Assembly (NCBI RefSeq): GCF_001637225.1
Contig: NZ_LVJI01000015.1
Coordinates: 124,001 to 188,000, forward strand
From: Paenibacillus antarcticus
GTDB taxonomy: Bacteria > Bacillota > Bacilli > Paenibacillales > Paenibacillaceae
Length of the DNA stretch: 64,000 nt
Direction of reading: 5' to 3'
Shown: positions 36,961 through 45,611 of the stretch, piece by piece
How the letters are laid out: each line of letters begins with the position of its first letter
Position numbering within the stretch: position 1 is the stretch's first letter
Position numbers and translations under genes: made by a program
The notes under the pieces: model-generated
What the model was told of the DNA's origin: nothing
The model's input: only the letters and a program-made list of their open reading frames with translations
Database searches by the model: none

Positions 36961-37398
36961 TCATTTTCTTTTACGGGTGTTCTTGACCAATGTCATTCTA
37001 CGACTATGTCTTAACCAAGAGTAATATGATTTCAAATCTCTTAATTCAATCGTCTCTGACATTTTCCCTAAGTACGTGACAATGATCATCTTATGTAGCG
37101 CATTCCCTATAAGGTCAACTTCTCTTTCTAGCTTGTTAAATTCAGCTACAACAACAATATCTTCATCAATCAAATATACATCTTGTTCATTGCGATAATA
37201 AGGTGTTATCCTGTGCTGCTTTAAGCATTCCCACATCCATGCTGCAATCTTATTGATATCATCCTCTCCATCTTGAACTCGATCCATATATCGAATTCTC
37301 GCATGGCTAGTGATGACGATGTCGGCTATCCGTTTATCACCAAGAACCACATAAAATGGTTCATACGTGCTGAAACGTTCCATTTCCTTGTCGCGCAT
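36961..37398 (-). CDS. Hypothetical protein, 145 residues
   Basis: I do not recognise this protein. It is soluble with a basic C-terminus (SRRMTLVKNTRKRK). Residues about 24-40 read DIVITSHARIRYMDRV. The HARIRYMDR helix and the following beta-rich segment (DVYLIDEDIVVVAEF) recall RelE/DUF4258-like folds, but this is weak. No antitoxin-like partner lies beside it. It has its own terminator and is preceded by copy C of the repeated promoter-leader element, so it is probably a separately regulated single gene. ATG 37398 is 11 bases after GGAG, a long spacing. Confidence 0.65.
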   Translation of the reverse strand: MRDKEMERFSTYEPFYVVLGDKRIADIVITSHARIRYMDRVQDGEDDINKIAAWMWECLKQHRITPYYRNEQDVYLIDEDIVVVAEFNKLEREVDLIGNALHKMIIVTYLGKMSETIELRDLKSYYSWLRHSRRMTLVKNTRKRK

Positions 37399-37504
37399 GC
37401 GGTATCACTCTCCACCGTATAGGTCTTTATATCTAGTTAATTATGTATATATACCTAGTTACTATATTACATTATATACCTTTGAATCACAAGCAAGCTA
37501 CCAT

Positions 37505-37604
37505 TCAGAAAAAACAACTATGCCGACCATTAGAGTGGGTATCCGTCTCTATGGAGTTATAAAAAGTACGTATCAAATAAAAACTTATACATTCTTATAT
37601 CCAT
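37505..37604 (-). repeat. Repeated promoter-leader element, copy C
   Basis: The minus strand contains TTTGATACG, then TATAAC (37556-37561) as a -10, nine bases, then ACGGATACC (about 37540-37548) and a weak hairpin ending in GTTGTTTTTTC. Layout and spacing match copies A and B, but the -35 is poor and the 3' complement is less perfect. It lies directly after the ylbG terminator and about 110 bases before the unknown 145-residue gene. Confidence 0.5.
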
Positions 37605-37605
37605 A

Positions 37606-37632
37606 CAAAAAAACGGCCCTCTACAGGGGCCG
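37606..37632 (-). terminator. Intrinsic terminator after ylbG
   Basis: On the minus strand CGGCCCC and GGGCCG-type arms around a short loop are followed by T7. Confidence 0.88.
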
Positions 37633-37682
37633 TATATCTTTATAGATAGAAATAATATGATAGACTCGCTTATTTAATGACT

Positions 37683-37946
37683 TTAAAGACCGTAATAGCT
37701 CGTTTTATCCGGGATATCACTGCTATACTCCGTCTGGATTTCATTACGATATGAACGTTCAATCTTACGTACATAGGAAAGCCGACGAATGTTCTTAGAT
37801 ACTTCTTCAGCACGGTCAGCATTTACATACATCGCTACATAGTGCATTTTTTTGGATATATAATGAACCGTTCCGTATTTCTCCAGATTCCGGGCCGCTT
37901 TTAAATCATTTACCCATATAATATAACCTGTTCGTTCCGCAAACAT
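37683..37946 (-). CDS. ylbG: YlbG-family protein (UPF0298)
   Basis: 87 residues: MFAERTGYIIWVNDLKAARN, YGTVHYISKKMHYVAMYVN and IRRLSYVRKIERSYR are typical of YlbG. The family is small and conserved in Bacillales and of unknown function, usually beside ylbF. That arrangement is kept here (33-base gap). It ends at a strong terminator. Confidence 0.88.
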   Translation of the reverse strand: MFAERTGYIIWVNDLKAARNLEKYGTVHYISKKMHYVAMYVNADRAEEVSKNIRRLSYVRKIERSYRNEIQTEYSSDIPDKTSYYGL

Positions 37947-37979
37947 CTTCTTTCCACCTCTCTTTCTACAACTTCTTAC

Positions 37980-38414
37980 CTAACCACAGCCACATGCACC
38001 ACCGCTACTACAACCCTTAGGCTGAGGGTCATTACTAGGAACTTTGATGGTATCCGATACCGAGAAAGCAATGGTCTCCGACATCTGATGTAGCATATCA
38101 TCAAGTCTCTTCTCTGCTCTTTGGAAGTTCCGAACTTCCTCATACATTTCAAGTTCCAATTCCACCGCACTCACAGCATCTTTAGCTGCATGATAATCAG
38201 GATGGAAATGCCCAAAACGTTGTGTTTCATCAAATAATTCTTTCTTAGCTTCTAACTGCTTAACCAAAGACTGAATGCCCTCGTGAGCATCAACTTGCCG
38301 CTTCCAATATAGATAATCTGACACATCGACAGACTGATTAATCAAATCGCCTAATTCATATGCGTACATCAACACTTGCGCCATGTCGACTGTTTGTAAT
38401 TCTGATACGCTCAT
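37980..38414 (-). CDS. ylbF: YlbF family regulator (RicF), part of the Y-complex
   Basis: 144 residues from ATG 38414 (GAGGGTG upstream). It is a helical Com_YlbF domain with ETQRFGHFHPDYHAA and a C-terminal CSSGGACGCG. In B. subtilis YlbF, YmcA and YaaT form a complex carrying [4Fe-4S] clusters that promotes RNase Y-dependent RNA maturation, competence and sporulation. The cysteine-rich tail here would provide cluster ligands. YmcA and YaaT are not in the window. Confidence 0.9.
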   Translation of the reverse strand: MSVSELQTVDMAQVLMYAYELGDLINQSVDVSDYLYWKRQVDAHEGIQSLVKQLEAKKELFDETQRFGHFHPDYHAAKDAVSAVELELEMYEEVRNFQRAEKRLDDMLHQMSETIAFSVSDTIKVPSNDPQPKGCSSGGACGCG

Positions 38415-38527
38415 GAACTTCACCCTCTACTCTATAAAAAGTTCTACTTATCTTTCGTAGACTATTCCATCATATCATATCAATCACATCTTATGAAGCG
38501 TTTTCCATATCGTGTCACTTGGTTTTA

Positions 38528-40231
38528 TTAGGTGAAATTAGGCACAATCAACCTCAGTTCCTTCCAATCACTTGGTGACAGTTGAATTCGTTCATATTGC
38601 ATCATCACAGGGTTATACACTTCTCCTGAAATCACATAAGGATTATGAGTTACATGTAACGGAATAAAATCCACTTCTTGAGCACCAAGAGATACCTTTA
38701 CCTTTGTCTTCCACAAGAGTGCTTGTTCCATCATTTGAAGTCCCGTAGAGAAGTGGTAGCTTCTAAATTCTCTGGTCCACATCATCGGAATTTGCTCAAT
38801 TCCCGGAAAGAATGATTCGGGTAAAGGCATATCATTTTCAATATGAACTAAATGAACAGGAGCAATCTCCTTAATAAAGTTTTTTCTGACATCCCATGTT
38901 TCTTTCACTTGTTGTTCTGAGAAATAATCCATCCGTGTTTCTATTCCCGATGAAGACGAGATTATCTCTGAATGATTCGTATCTTTATCCCATTGCCTAA
39001 GTGTCAATGAAATATGTTCCGGCACGCCTGTCTCTGAATATTCAGCCATGAAATTCAAGATTTCATCAATCCTCACACCTCTTTTTACAGCTCGCGTAAT
39101 ACTTTCCTTCGTAAGTCTGTATATGGACATGCGGTCACTCTTACCTATATCGGTGAACATCATTAATTTCCAACGTAATACATAGGGAACATCCGGCAAT
39201 ACAATAATGTCAAAATCAGGTTGTACATAGTATCTACTCGTAATAGCATCATCCGATGTTGAGAAATCCCATCTATCATCATGAAACACATTCAACACTA
39301 TATCAGCTGAAATACTCCAACGGAAGCAAATACGATCGCCTGACACCATCCCAACATCCACCCAACCGAAACCAGCGAGAGCACGCAACCAAGCTTTAGC
39401 ACGTATCCTCATCTCATCACGCTGAGAGCTATTTACCATCTGTTCCTGAATCATCCAATCTAACAGCCGCTCTACCTCAACCCACTGACCTGAGAGAAAT
39501 ACAGGTTGACGGATTAAACAGCACCAATGCTGCATTTCAGGATGATACGCCCCGTATCTCTCGATTATTATTTCAACAATGACACTTGTCATTTGTTCCG
39601 TATTCATGTTTAGCCACATATTCAACGATTTCTCTTGTACAACAATCTGCTTGGGTTCCTTCGTGACCAGTTTTAAATAGTAAAGTAAATCTAAGATAAT
39701 CGCGACTTGTAAAGGAACATGTTCAGCGTCAGTTATTTGTAATGGAAGCTCATTCAAATCCTCTTCTTTAAGATTTAATCTCTCTATTAACTTTTGAATA
39801 CTTTTTTTATGTACTATCCCTTTTGTTGTAAGTGGTAGTTGATCTATTGCAACAAATACTATCGTATGAAATAGGTCCAGGACGAGCCCCGGTTTAGCCT
39901 CATTCATGATTTGCACTTCTTCTTTCACTTCTATTAAATTATGTGTGTATAGCATATGGTGAAGTGGCTGTAACTGATCTATTGGAATGTAATACAACTG
40001 CTCCCCCCAAGAACGTTTTTGGACATGTATATATCCCTTTTTCCTAAGGACTAGGAAAGAAAGAAGGTGTTCCGCCCCACTACATCCATTTAATCGCAAC
40101 CTCATAAAGTTAGCATCATTAAATGACTGACCTGCAAAACACGCATATATTCTTCTCAATATCTTTTGCTCGCAAGCACTTAATGATGAAATATCAGCGA
40201 CCTTTTTAATATTGGGTTGATCTCTGTTCAT
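38528..40231 (-). CDS. Helicase-associated protein, partner of XPB-like helicase
   Basis: 567 residues, no helicase ATPase motifs. Residues about 332-400 (SRYYVQPDFDIIVLPDVPYV ... YRLTKESITRAVKRGV ... GVPEHI) resemble the N-terminal domain of the adjacent XPB-like helicase (residues 6-80: IVQHDRMVLLE ... YRITPLSLWNAAALG ... DVPLGL). This corresponds to the XPB/Ssl2-type helicase-associated domain (Helicase_C_3). The N-terminal 300 residues look helical with winged-helix-like stretches. It overlaps the helicase gene by ATGA (40228-40231). Function unknown; it may act as a damage-recognition or loading partner. Confidence 0.78.
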   Translation of the reverse strand: MNRDQPNIKKVADISSLSACEQKILRRIYACFAGQSFNDANFMRLRLNGCSGAEHLLSFLVLRKKGYIHVQKRSWGEQLYYIPIDQLQPLHHMLYTHNLIEVKEEVQIMNEAKPGLVLDLFHTIVFVAIDQLPLTTKGIVHKKSIQKLIERLNLKEEDLNELPLQITDAEHVPLQVAIILDLLYYLKLVTKEPKQIVVQEKSLNMWLNMNTEQMTSVIVEIIIERYGAYHPEMQHWCCLIRQPVFLSGQWVEVERLLDWMIQEQMVNSSQRDEMRIRAKAWLRALAGFGWVDVGMVSGDRICFRWSISADIVLNVFHDDRWDFSTSDDAITSRYYVQPDFDIIVLPDVPYVLRWKLMMFTDIGKSDRMSIYRLTKESITRAVKRGVRIDEILNFMAEYSETGVPEHISLTLRQWDKDTNHSEIISSSSGIETRMDYFSEQQVKETWDVRKNFIKEIAPVHLVHIENDMPLPESFFPGIEQIPMMWTREFRSYHFSTGLQMMEQALLWKTKVKVSLGAQEVDFIPLHVTHNPYVISGEVYNPVMMQYERIQLSPSDWKELRLIVPNFT

Positions 40232-41961
40232 TGGAGGATATGCCCTCCCTTTATATATCTATCTTTCATATTTATTGACGTTAACATATCAGGATCTGGT
40301 TGAACCTGAATCGCATATTCATATCCTTGTTCAATAAGAAACATCTGCCGTTGGATCGCAAAATCTTCCTCTTTACTATCTTTAGTCACTAATGTATAGA
40401 AATAGGCTCTATTATCTGCCGACTTGGGACGTAATATTCTTCCAAGCCTCTGAGCCTCTTCTTGACGCGACCCAAAGCTTCCTGACACTTCTATAGCCAC
40501 AGATGCATCAGGTAGGTCTACGGCGAAGTTAGCGACCTTAGAGACGACAAGAATTCGAACCTCACCTCTTCTAAAAGAATCATATAAACCATTTCGCTCT
40601 TGCTGTGACATTTTCCCGCTAATCAATGGTGCCCCAATAGATGCTGAAATCCATTCAAGCTGATCTAAATATTGCCCGATCACAAGAACACACGACTGCG
40701 GATGTTGTTGTAAAATACGGCTAATAACCGTTAATTTGGCTGGGTTCTCTGCAGCAATCCTAAATTTATGTTTACCTTCGGCACAGTGATACTTATCCTT
40801 AAGATCAATACTCATAGGTACTCTAATCTCGACACAGTCAACCTTTGCAATCCAACCCTTTAATTCCAGTTGTCTCCAAGGCATATCATAACGTTTTGGC
40901 CCAACTAATGAGAAGACATCTTGTTCGCAACCATCCTCACGAACCAATGTCGCTGTTAAGCCTAACCGACGTGTAGCCTGAATCTCTGCCGTCGCACGAA
41001 ATACGGGTGCAGGTAAAAGATGAACCTCATCATATATAATAAGACCCCATTGCCGTTCATTAAAAAGTTTCATATGTTCAAATTCACTATCTTTCGTCCG
41101 ACGGTGTGTAAGAATTTGATATGTCGCTACCGTGACAGGCTTAACTTCTTTTCTCTGTCCGGAATATTCACCAATTTCAGATGCGACAAGCGTCGTCTTT
41201 AATGCTATTTCATCCATCCATTGTCGAACAGACGTGGTGTTGGACGTTAAGATTAATGTCTCACATTGTAATCTTTCCATAACAGCCATTCCGATCACAG
41301 TCTTCCCACCACCACATGGAAGTACAACTACTCCACTGCCTCCACTACCAGGTAAGCCTTCAAATGCTTTGACCGCATCCTTCTGATAATCTCGCAATTG
41401 AAACGATTCTTTAGCCCCCGCTTCTTTCCATGAAAAAGATAATCGTTGACCATCATCGTAACCAGCCAGATCGATAACCGGATAACCTAGCCTTGTTAAC
41501 TCTTGTTTCATCCATCCACGACGTGCGCCATGAAAAGCCATTTCAGTCATAGATATTCTTCGCATACCAAGCAAGAGCATTCCAACCCTCTGAATGACTT
41601 CATCCATTAGTTGGGTATCTGCACTTTTCAGAATGAGTTGATAAGGGACATTGGGATCTACTTCAAGCGTCAGCTTTCCATATCGACTGACCAGATCACG
41701 AATATCCTGTATCAATCCTAATGGAACATCCCAGCGTGACATCGAGTGAAGACTATCCACAACCCTTGTCGCAGACCACCCGAGTGCAGCAGCATTCCAT
41801 AAAGAAAGTGGCGTAATTCTGTACGTATGAAATGAAGAAGGACTCTTCACTAACTCTGCGTAAAAGGAAAGCTGTTCACGTGCCTCCTCAAATGCGCAAT
41901 GGCCACATTCGAGTAACACCATCCGATCATGTTGTACAATACATGGCTTGCTGTTATCCAT
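40228..41961 (-). CDS. XPB/Rad25-like superfamily 2 DNA helicase
   Basis: 577 residues. An N-terminal accessory domain (6-80) is followed by a thumb-like region and the motor: LRDYQKDAV, Walker A LPCGGGKT (215-222), DEVH (311-314), GLTATL with the XPB RED motif at 341-343, VLVIGQYLDQLE and QRLGRILRPK. The RED motif and DEVH box are hallmarks of XPB, the eukaryotic/archaeal repair helicase, which also occurs in some bacteria. The start follows a minus-strand hairpin. It is presumably a DNA-repair or recombination helicase working with the downstream protein. I saw no LexA box upstream. Confidence 0.9.
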   Translation of the reverse strand: MDNSKPCIVQHDRMVLLECGHCAFEEAREQLSFYAELVKSPSSFHTYRITPLSLWNAAALGWSATRVVDSLHSMSRWDVPLGLIQDIRDLVSRYGKLTLEVDPNVPYQLILKSADTQLMDEVIQRVGMLLLGMRRISMTEMAFHGARRGWMKQELTRLGYPVIDLAGYDDGQRLSFSWKEAGAKESFQLRDYQKDAVKAFEGLPGSGGSGVVVLPCGGGKTVIGMAVMERLQCETLILTSNTTSVRQWMDEIALKTTLVASEIGEYSGQRKEVKPVTVATYQILTHRRTKDSEFEHMKLFNERQWGLIIYDEVHLLPAPVFRATAEIQATRRLGLTATLVREDGCEQDVFSLVGPKRYDMPWRQLELKGWIAKVDCVEIRVPMSIDLKDKYHCAEGKHKFRIAAENPAKLTVISRILQQHPQSCVLVIGQYLDQLEWISASIGAPLISGKMSQQERNGLYDSFRRGEVRILVVSKVANFAVDLPDASVAIEVSGSFGSRQEEAQRLGRILRPKSADNRAYFYTLVTKDSKEEDFAIQRQMFLIEQGYEYAIQVQPDPDMLTSINMKDRYIKGGHILQ

Positions 41962-41984
41962 AACTACCTCCCTCTCTAATCGCG

Positions 41985-42024
41985 AAGAAGCCCATCTCCA
42001 TAACGTGCTAGAGATGAACTTCTT
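41985..42024 (-). promoter_or_regulatory. Hairpin in the 5' leader of the XPB-like operon
   Basis: AGAAG-CC-CATCTC at 41986-41998 pairs with GAGATG-AA-CTTCT at 42011-42023, leaving a two-by-two internal loop. There is no U-tract, so it is not a terminator. It lies 24 bases upstream of the helicase start and could be an operator or mRNA structure. Confidence 0.4.
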
Positions 42025-42057
42025 GTTATAGCTTTTCCCAAATTAGAGAGGATCATG

Positions 42058-42105
42058 CAATATAAAACAAACAGAACCTTATCACTAGTAGCCTCCGTTT
42101 GTTTT
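42058..42105 (-). terminator. Probable terminator after the M20 gene
   Basis: On the minus strand AAAACAAAC pairs with GTTTGTTTT around a 24-base loop and TATATT follows. It is AT-rich and weaker than the others. Confidence 0.55.
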
Positions 42106-42116
42106 GCATTCATCAT

Positions 42117-43286
42117 TTATAGCGTATGTGACTCAACCATAGCTACTAACATTTTGAGCCCGTCAAGCATTGCTGTTTCATCAAAGTCAAAGAGAGCATG
42201 ATGGTGGGGATAATCCATTCCTCTATCTTTGTTACCTGCTCCAATAAACATGAAGCATCCTGGAACTTGTTGTACATAATATGCGAAATCCTCTGCGGGC
42301 ATAAGTTTAGGTAATATCTGAACACATTCAGTTGCATACATTTTCAATGCTACATTAAAGAAACGTTCTACTTCGTTAGCATCATTAACTAGCGGAGGAT
42401 ATCCCATGACATAGTCAATCGTTGCTTCTGCACCATAGGCTTGAGCCGTGAGAGCTGCCATCGATTCAATCCTTTGTCGAATATGCCCCCTCGTTTCTTC
42501 ATCAAAGGTTCGAACGGTGCCTGAAATTTGACACTTCTCTGCAATCACGTTCTGGGCAGTCCCCCCTTTAATCGTTCCTACGGTTACAACAGCTGGTAGA
42601 AGCGGATCAACAGAACGACTGACGATACTTTGCAATTGCATAACAAGGGCTGAACCCGCTACGATACTATCAATGGTCACATGAGGAATTCCCCCATGAC
42701 CACCCTTTCCAATAATATCAATAAAGAATTCATCGGCAGCCGCCATAAACGGGCCAGCAGCACTACCAATGGTTCCTACTGGAAGAGGCGTCCACAAATG
42801 AAGACCATAAATAACATCTACACCTTGCAACACACCACCCTTAATCATACCTTGTGCTCCCCCAGGACAGACTTCCTCTGCTGGTTGAAATATAAATATA
42901 AGTTCTCCTCGAAGTTCACTTCGATGATCGCTAAAGTAAGTTGCCACACCCAATAGTATGGCGGTGTGACCGTCGTGACCACACGCATGCATGACGCCTT
43001 TCACTTCTGAAGTATACTCACATTGCTTCTCATCATGAATCGGTAGCGCATCCATATCTGCACGCAATGCAATCTTCCTTCCAGGCAGTTCTCCTTTAAG
43101 AGAAGCAACAACTCCATAACCCCCTCCGAAGTTCGTCTGTACTTCTATGCCAAGCATTCGTAATGTCGTAGCCACGAACTCAGCTGTATTCTTTTCTTGA
43201 TATGACAACTCTGGGTGACGGTGTAAATGCCTTCTCCACGCGATCATTTTAAGCTGTATTTCATTTAAAAGCCGTTCTTCGATCAT
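42117..43286 (-). CDS. M20-family metallo-amidohydrolase
   Basis: 389 residues from ATG 43286 (GGAGCGG upstream). It has the M20D aminoacylase/hippurate hydrolase layout: WRRHLHRHPELSYQEKNTA, ALRADMDALPI, GVMHACGHDGHTA (metal Cys and His), QPAEEVCPGGAQGMI and a central dimerisation domain with GKGGHGGIPH, then AEDFAYY and HHALFDFDE. It removes acyl groups from amino acids or cysteine conjugates; the exact substrate is unclear. In B. subtilis related enzymes include N-acetyl-diaminopimelate deacetylase, but no dapH-type partner is adjacent. Confidence 0.88.
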   Translation of the reverse strand: MIEERLLNEIQLKMIAWRRHLHRHPELSYQEKNTAEFVATTLRMLGIEVQTNFGGGYGVVASLKGELPGRKIALRADMDALPIHDEKQCEYTSEVKGVMHACGHDGHTAILLGVATYFSDHRSELRGELIFIFQPAEEVCPGGAQGMIKGGVLQGVDVIYGLHLWTPLPVGTIGSAAGPFMAAADEFFIDIIGKGGHGGIPHVTIDSIVAGSALVMQLQSIVSRSVDPLLPAVVTVGTIKGGTAQNVIAEKCQISGTVRTFDEETRGHIRQRIESMAALTAQAYGAEATIDYVMGYPPLVNDANEVERFFNVALKMYATECVQILPKLMPAEDFAYYVQQVPGCFMFIGAGNKDRGMDYPHHHALFDFDETAMLDGLKMLVAMVESHTL

Positions 43287-43468
43287 TATAATCCGCTCCA
43301 TTTCGGGATGTAGAGTCCAAATTCCATCCTTATCTTGTTTCTATTGTATCAGAAATGGCTTATCGAGTGGGCATTCACCACGATACACTCTTGCTTGCAG
43401 AAGTTCCCGAAACATAATATCATGAATAAAGAACTTTAGAGGTTAACGAATAAGGAGATGAATAAGCG

Positions 43469-43816
43469 ATGATTATTGAGAATTCAGGACTAGACGGGCT
43501 AAAGTGTGACCTAGCTTATATGGATGAATCAGCAGAGAAATCAGGATTTTTCCGGTGGCAATGGGAATATTATCGCGCTACATACGAATATAAAATTGAG
43601 GATGCGCATAACAAGGAAGAATATTTCGTTCGTATTAATACGCGCGCGATTGAGGGTAAATTAGAGAAACCAGATACGATTCTAGCAGTAGAAGCCGTAT
43701 ATATGGGCAGGGGAACTTTCCCTCATGGGCTGGATTACGAAACACCGATTCCTGGGCCGATCCAAGCGATTGCGAATAAAAAATTAAGCCAATTCAAAGC
43801 AATACTTGAAGCCTAA
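43469..43816 (+). CDS. YugN-like family protein
   Basis: 115 residues: MIIENSGLDGLKCDLAYMDE, FFRWQWEYYRATYEYKI and YMGRGTFPHGLDYE. I assign it to the YugN-like family, small beta-rich proteins of unknown function in Bacillales. AAGGAG lies 11 bases upstream of the ATG. The ftsW-type gene starts 15 bases after its stop and lacks a good ribosome site of its own, so the two may be coupled. Confidence 0.75.
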   Translation: MIIENSGLDGLKCDLAYMDESAEKSGFFRWQWEYYRATYEYKIEDAHNKEEYFVRINTRAIEGKLEKPDTILAVEAVYMGRGTFPHGLDYETPIPGPIQAIANKKLSQFKAILEA

Positions 43817-43831
43817 TATGGTATTACAGTT

Positions 43832-45046
43832 ATGAAGGAAAACAAGCCCCAGCCTACTAAGGGGACGCCCGATTTCCAGTTACTCATCCTTACTTTACTA
43901 CTCGTGGGATTTGGCATCGTCATGGTGTATAGTTCGAGCATAGCTATTGCCTATGCCAAACATAACAATGATGCTCTGTATTTCACGAAGCGTCAATTCA
44001 TATCCGTAAGTATCGGTATCATTCTTATGTTTATCACGATGAATATTCCCTATCAGAAATACAAAAAATTGTTCATACCATTTTTTATTATCACGATTGT
44101 AATGCTCGCTTTAGTACCTTATCTTGGTCAATTAGTAAATGGGGCACGCAGCTGGTACCGGATCGGACCGCTCAGTATCCAACCCACTGAATTCGCTAAG
44201 CTTGCAACCATACTCTATCTTGCAGCTCTGATCACCAAGAAAGGTGAGCGACTGCGTGATCTCAAAAAAGGTTTTATTCCTGTTATGTTGATTGCCGGAG
44301 GTGTTGCGGGTCTCATCATGATGCAACCTGATTTTGGTTCTTGTATGATTCTGGTCGGTACCTGTGGCCTTATTATCTACGCAGGTGGAGCTAGTATGAA
44401 GCATATTATGGGCTCTATCGGATTATTTGTTCTAGGGGCTGGTATCGTACTTGGTATGAGTTCACTCATAGACTCTCTTTCTCACTCAGATACGCCAACT
44501 ACTGCCACTCAGAACTATAAGAAGGATCGTATAACCGTTTTCTTAGATCCATTTAAAGACGAGGAAGGTGCAGGATACAATCTAATTCAATCCTTAACAG
44601 CAATTGGACAAGGTGGGGTCACAGGATCTGGATTTGGTCAAAGTATTCAGAAACTTCATTATCTCCCGAACTCCTACAATGACTTTATCTTCGCTGTCAT
44701 TGGTGAGGAATTTGGATTTATCGGTACTGCATTCTTTCTTCTATTCTACTTATACTTCATTTGGCGGGGCATATTAATTTCTCTTCGATGTCCCGACCCA
44801 TTCGGAACGTTAGTAGGCATAGGAGTCATGGGACTCATATCCATTCAAGCTTTTATTAATATCGGCGGGGTTACTCAGACCATACCGTTAACAGGAGTTA
44901 CCCTACCCTTCATAAGTTACGGGGGTTCATCTACGCTTGTTATGTTAATGAGTATGGGCGTTCTATTGAGTATTTCCCGTGAGAGCAACAAACCTATGAA
45001 ACAGGAATATATTAAATCACAAAAAGACTATCGGGCAACCCGATAG
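43832..45046 (+). CDS. FtsW/RodA/SpoVE-family peptidoglycan polymerase
   Basis: 404 residues and about ten membrane helices: SEDS-family glycosyltransferase polymerising lipid II. Signature regions: GARSWYRIGPLSIQPTEFAK, IQSLTAIGQGGVTGSGFGQS, LHYLPNSYNDFIFAVIGEEF and LPFISYGGSS. It could be FtsW (division) or SpoVE (cortex synthesis in sporulation); sequence alone does not separate them and no division or cell-wall cluster surrounds it. There is no clear Shine-Dalgarno before ATG 43832. The terminator stem overlaps the last codons and the stop. Confidence 0.92.
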   Translation: MKENKPQPTKGTPDFQLLILTLLLVGFGIVMVYSSSIAIAYAKHNNDALYFTKRQFISVSIGIILMFITMNIPYQKYKKLFIPFFIITIVMLALVPYLGQLVNGARSWYRIGPLSIQPTEFAKLATILYLAALITKKGERLRDLKKGFIPVMLIAGGVAGLIMMQPDFGSCMILVGTCGLIIYAGGASMKHIMGSIGLFVLGAGIVLGMSSLIDSLSHSDTPTTATQNYKKDRITVFLDPFKDEEGAGYNLIQSLTAIGQGGVTGSGFGQSIQKLHYLPNSYNDFIFAVIGEEFGFIGTAFFLLFYLYFIWRGILISLRCPDPFGTLVGIGVMGLISIQAFINIGGVTQTIPLTGVTLPFISYGGSSTLVMLMSMGVLLSISRESNKPMKQEYIKSQKDYRATR

Positions 45047-45056
45047 TCTTTTTGTG
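45018..45056. terminator. Bidirectional terminator overlapping the ftsW-type stop codon
   Basis: The arms 45018-45035 and 45039-45056 form an 18-bp perfect stem with a three-base loop, containing A5 and T5 runs for both directions. It serves the SEDS gene (+) and the asp23 gene (-), which end 27 bases apart. Confidence 0.88.
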
Positions 45057-45073
45057 TATAATTGAATCCATCA

Positions 45074-45460
45074 TTATTTAGTTCGAATAACTAAATCCTC
45101 AATCTCATCATCTTTGAAGGCAACACCTTCGACTTTAACATTCACTTCAACCACTTGTAGACCTGACATACTCTCTACAGCTTCACGCACATTTTGCTGC
45201 AACATACGACATACTTCATGTATAGGTGTCTCATAGAGCACGATAATACGTAAATCAATAGCTGCTTCTAGCTGACCTACTTCAACCGTAACTCCTTTTT
45301 GAACATTTTTCCCACTAAGACGTTTAGCCCATCCTTCGGATAGCCCTCCAGACATTGCAGCAATACCCGGTGTTTCCAGTGCTGCCATGCCGGCAATTTT
45401 CGAGACGACATCATTCGAAATTCGTATATTTCCTACTTCCACTCGAAGTTGTTCCGTCAT
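45074..45460 (-). CDS. Asp23/Gls24 family envelope stress protein (YloU-like)
   Basis: 128 residues from ATG 45460 (GGAGGG upstream; the ATG at 45466 is too close). RVEVGNIRISNDVVSKIAGMAA and GVTVEVGQLEAAIDLRIIVLYE are the Asp23 signatures. In S. aureus Asp23 attaches to the membrane through AmaP; in B. subtilis yloU precedes yloV (fakA). No AmaP partner is adjacent here. It may be the relocated YloU. Confidence 0.9.
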   Translation of the reverse strand: MTEQLRVEVGNIRISNDVVSKIAGMAALETPGIAAMSGGLSEGWAKRLSGKNVQKGVTVEVGQLEAAIDLRIIVLYETPIHEVCRMLQQNVREAVESMSGLQVVEVNVKVEGVAFKDDEIEDLVIRTK

Positions 45461-45611
45461 GCCCATCCCTCCTTATACCTCATTATTCGTAATTGTAAAT
45501 CCAAAAGGATCTAAATGCAAATAGTCATTCAGAAAAAATGTTTACAGTAAGTCATTAAGTGGGTATATTTTATATGAATTTGAAAATACATAACTATAGA
45601 GGTGTTTAATA

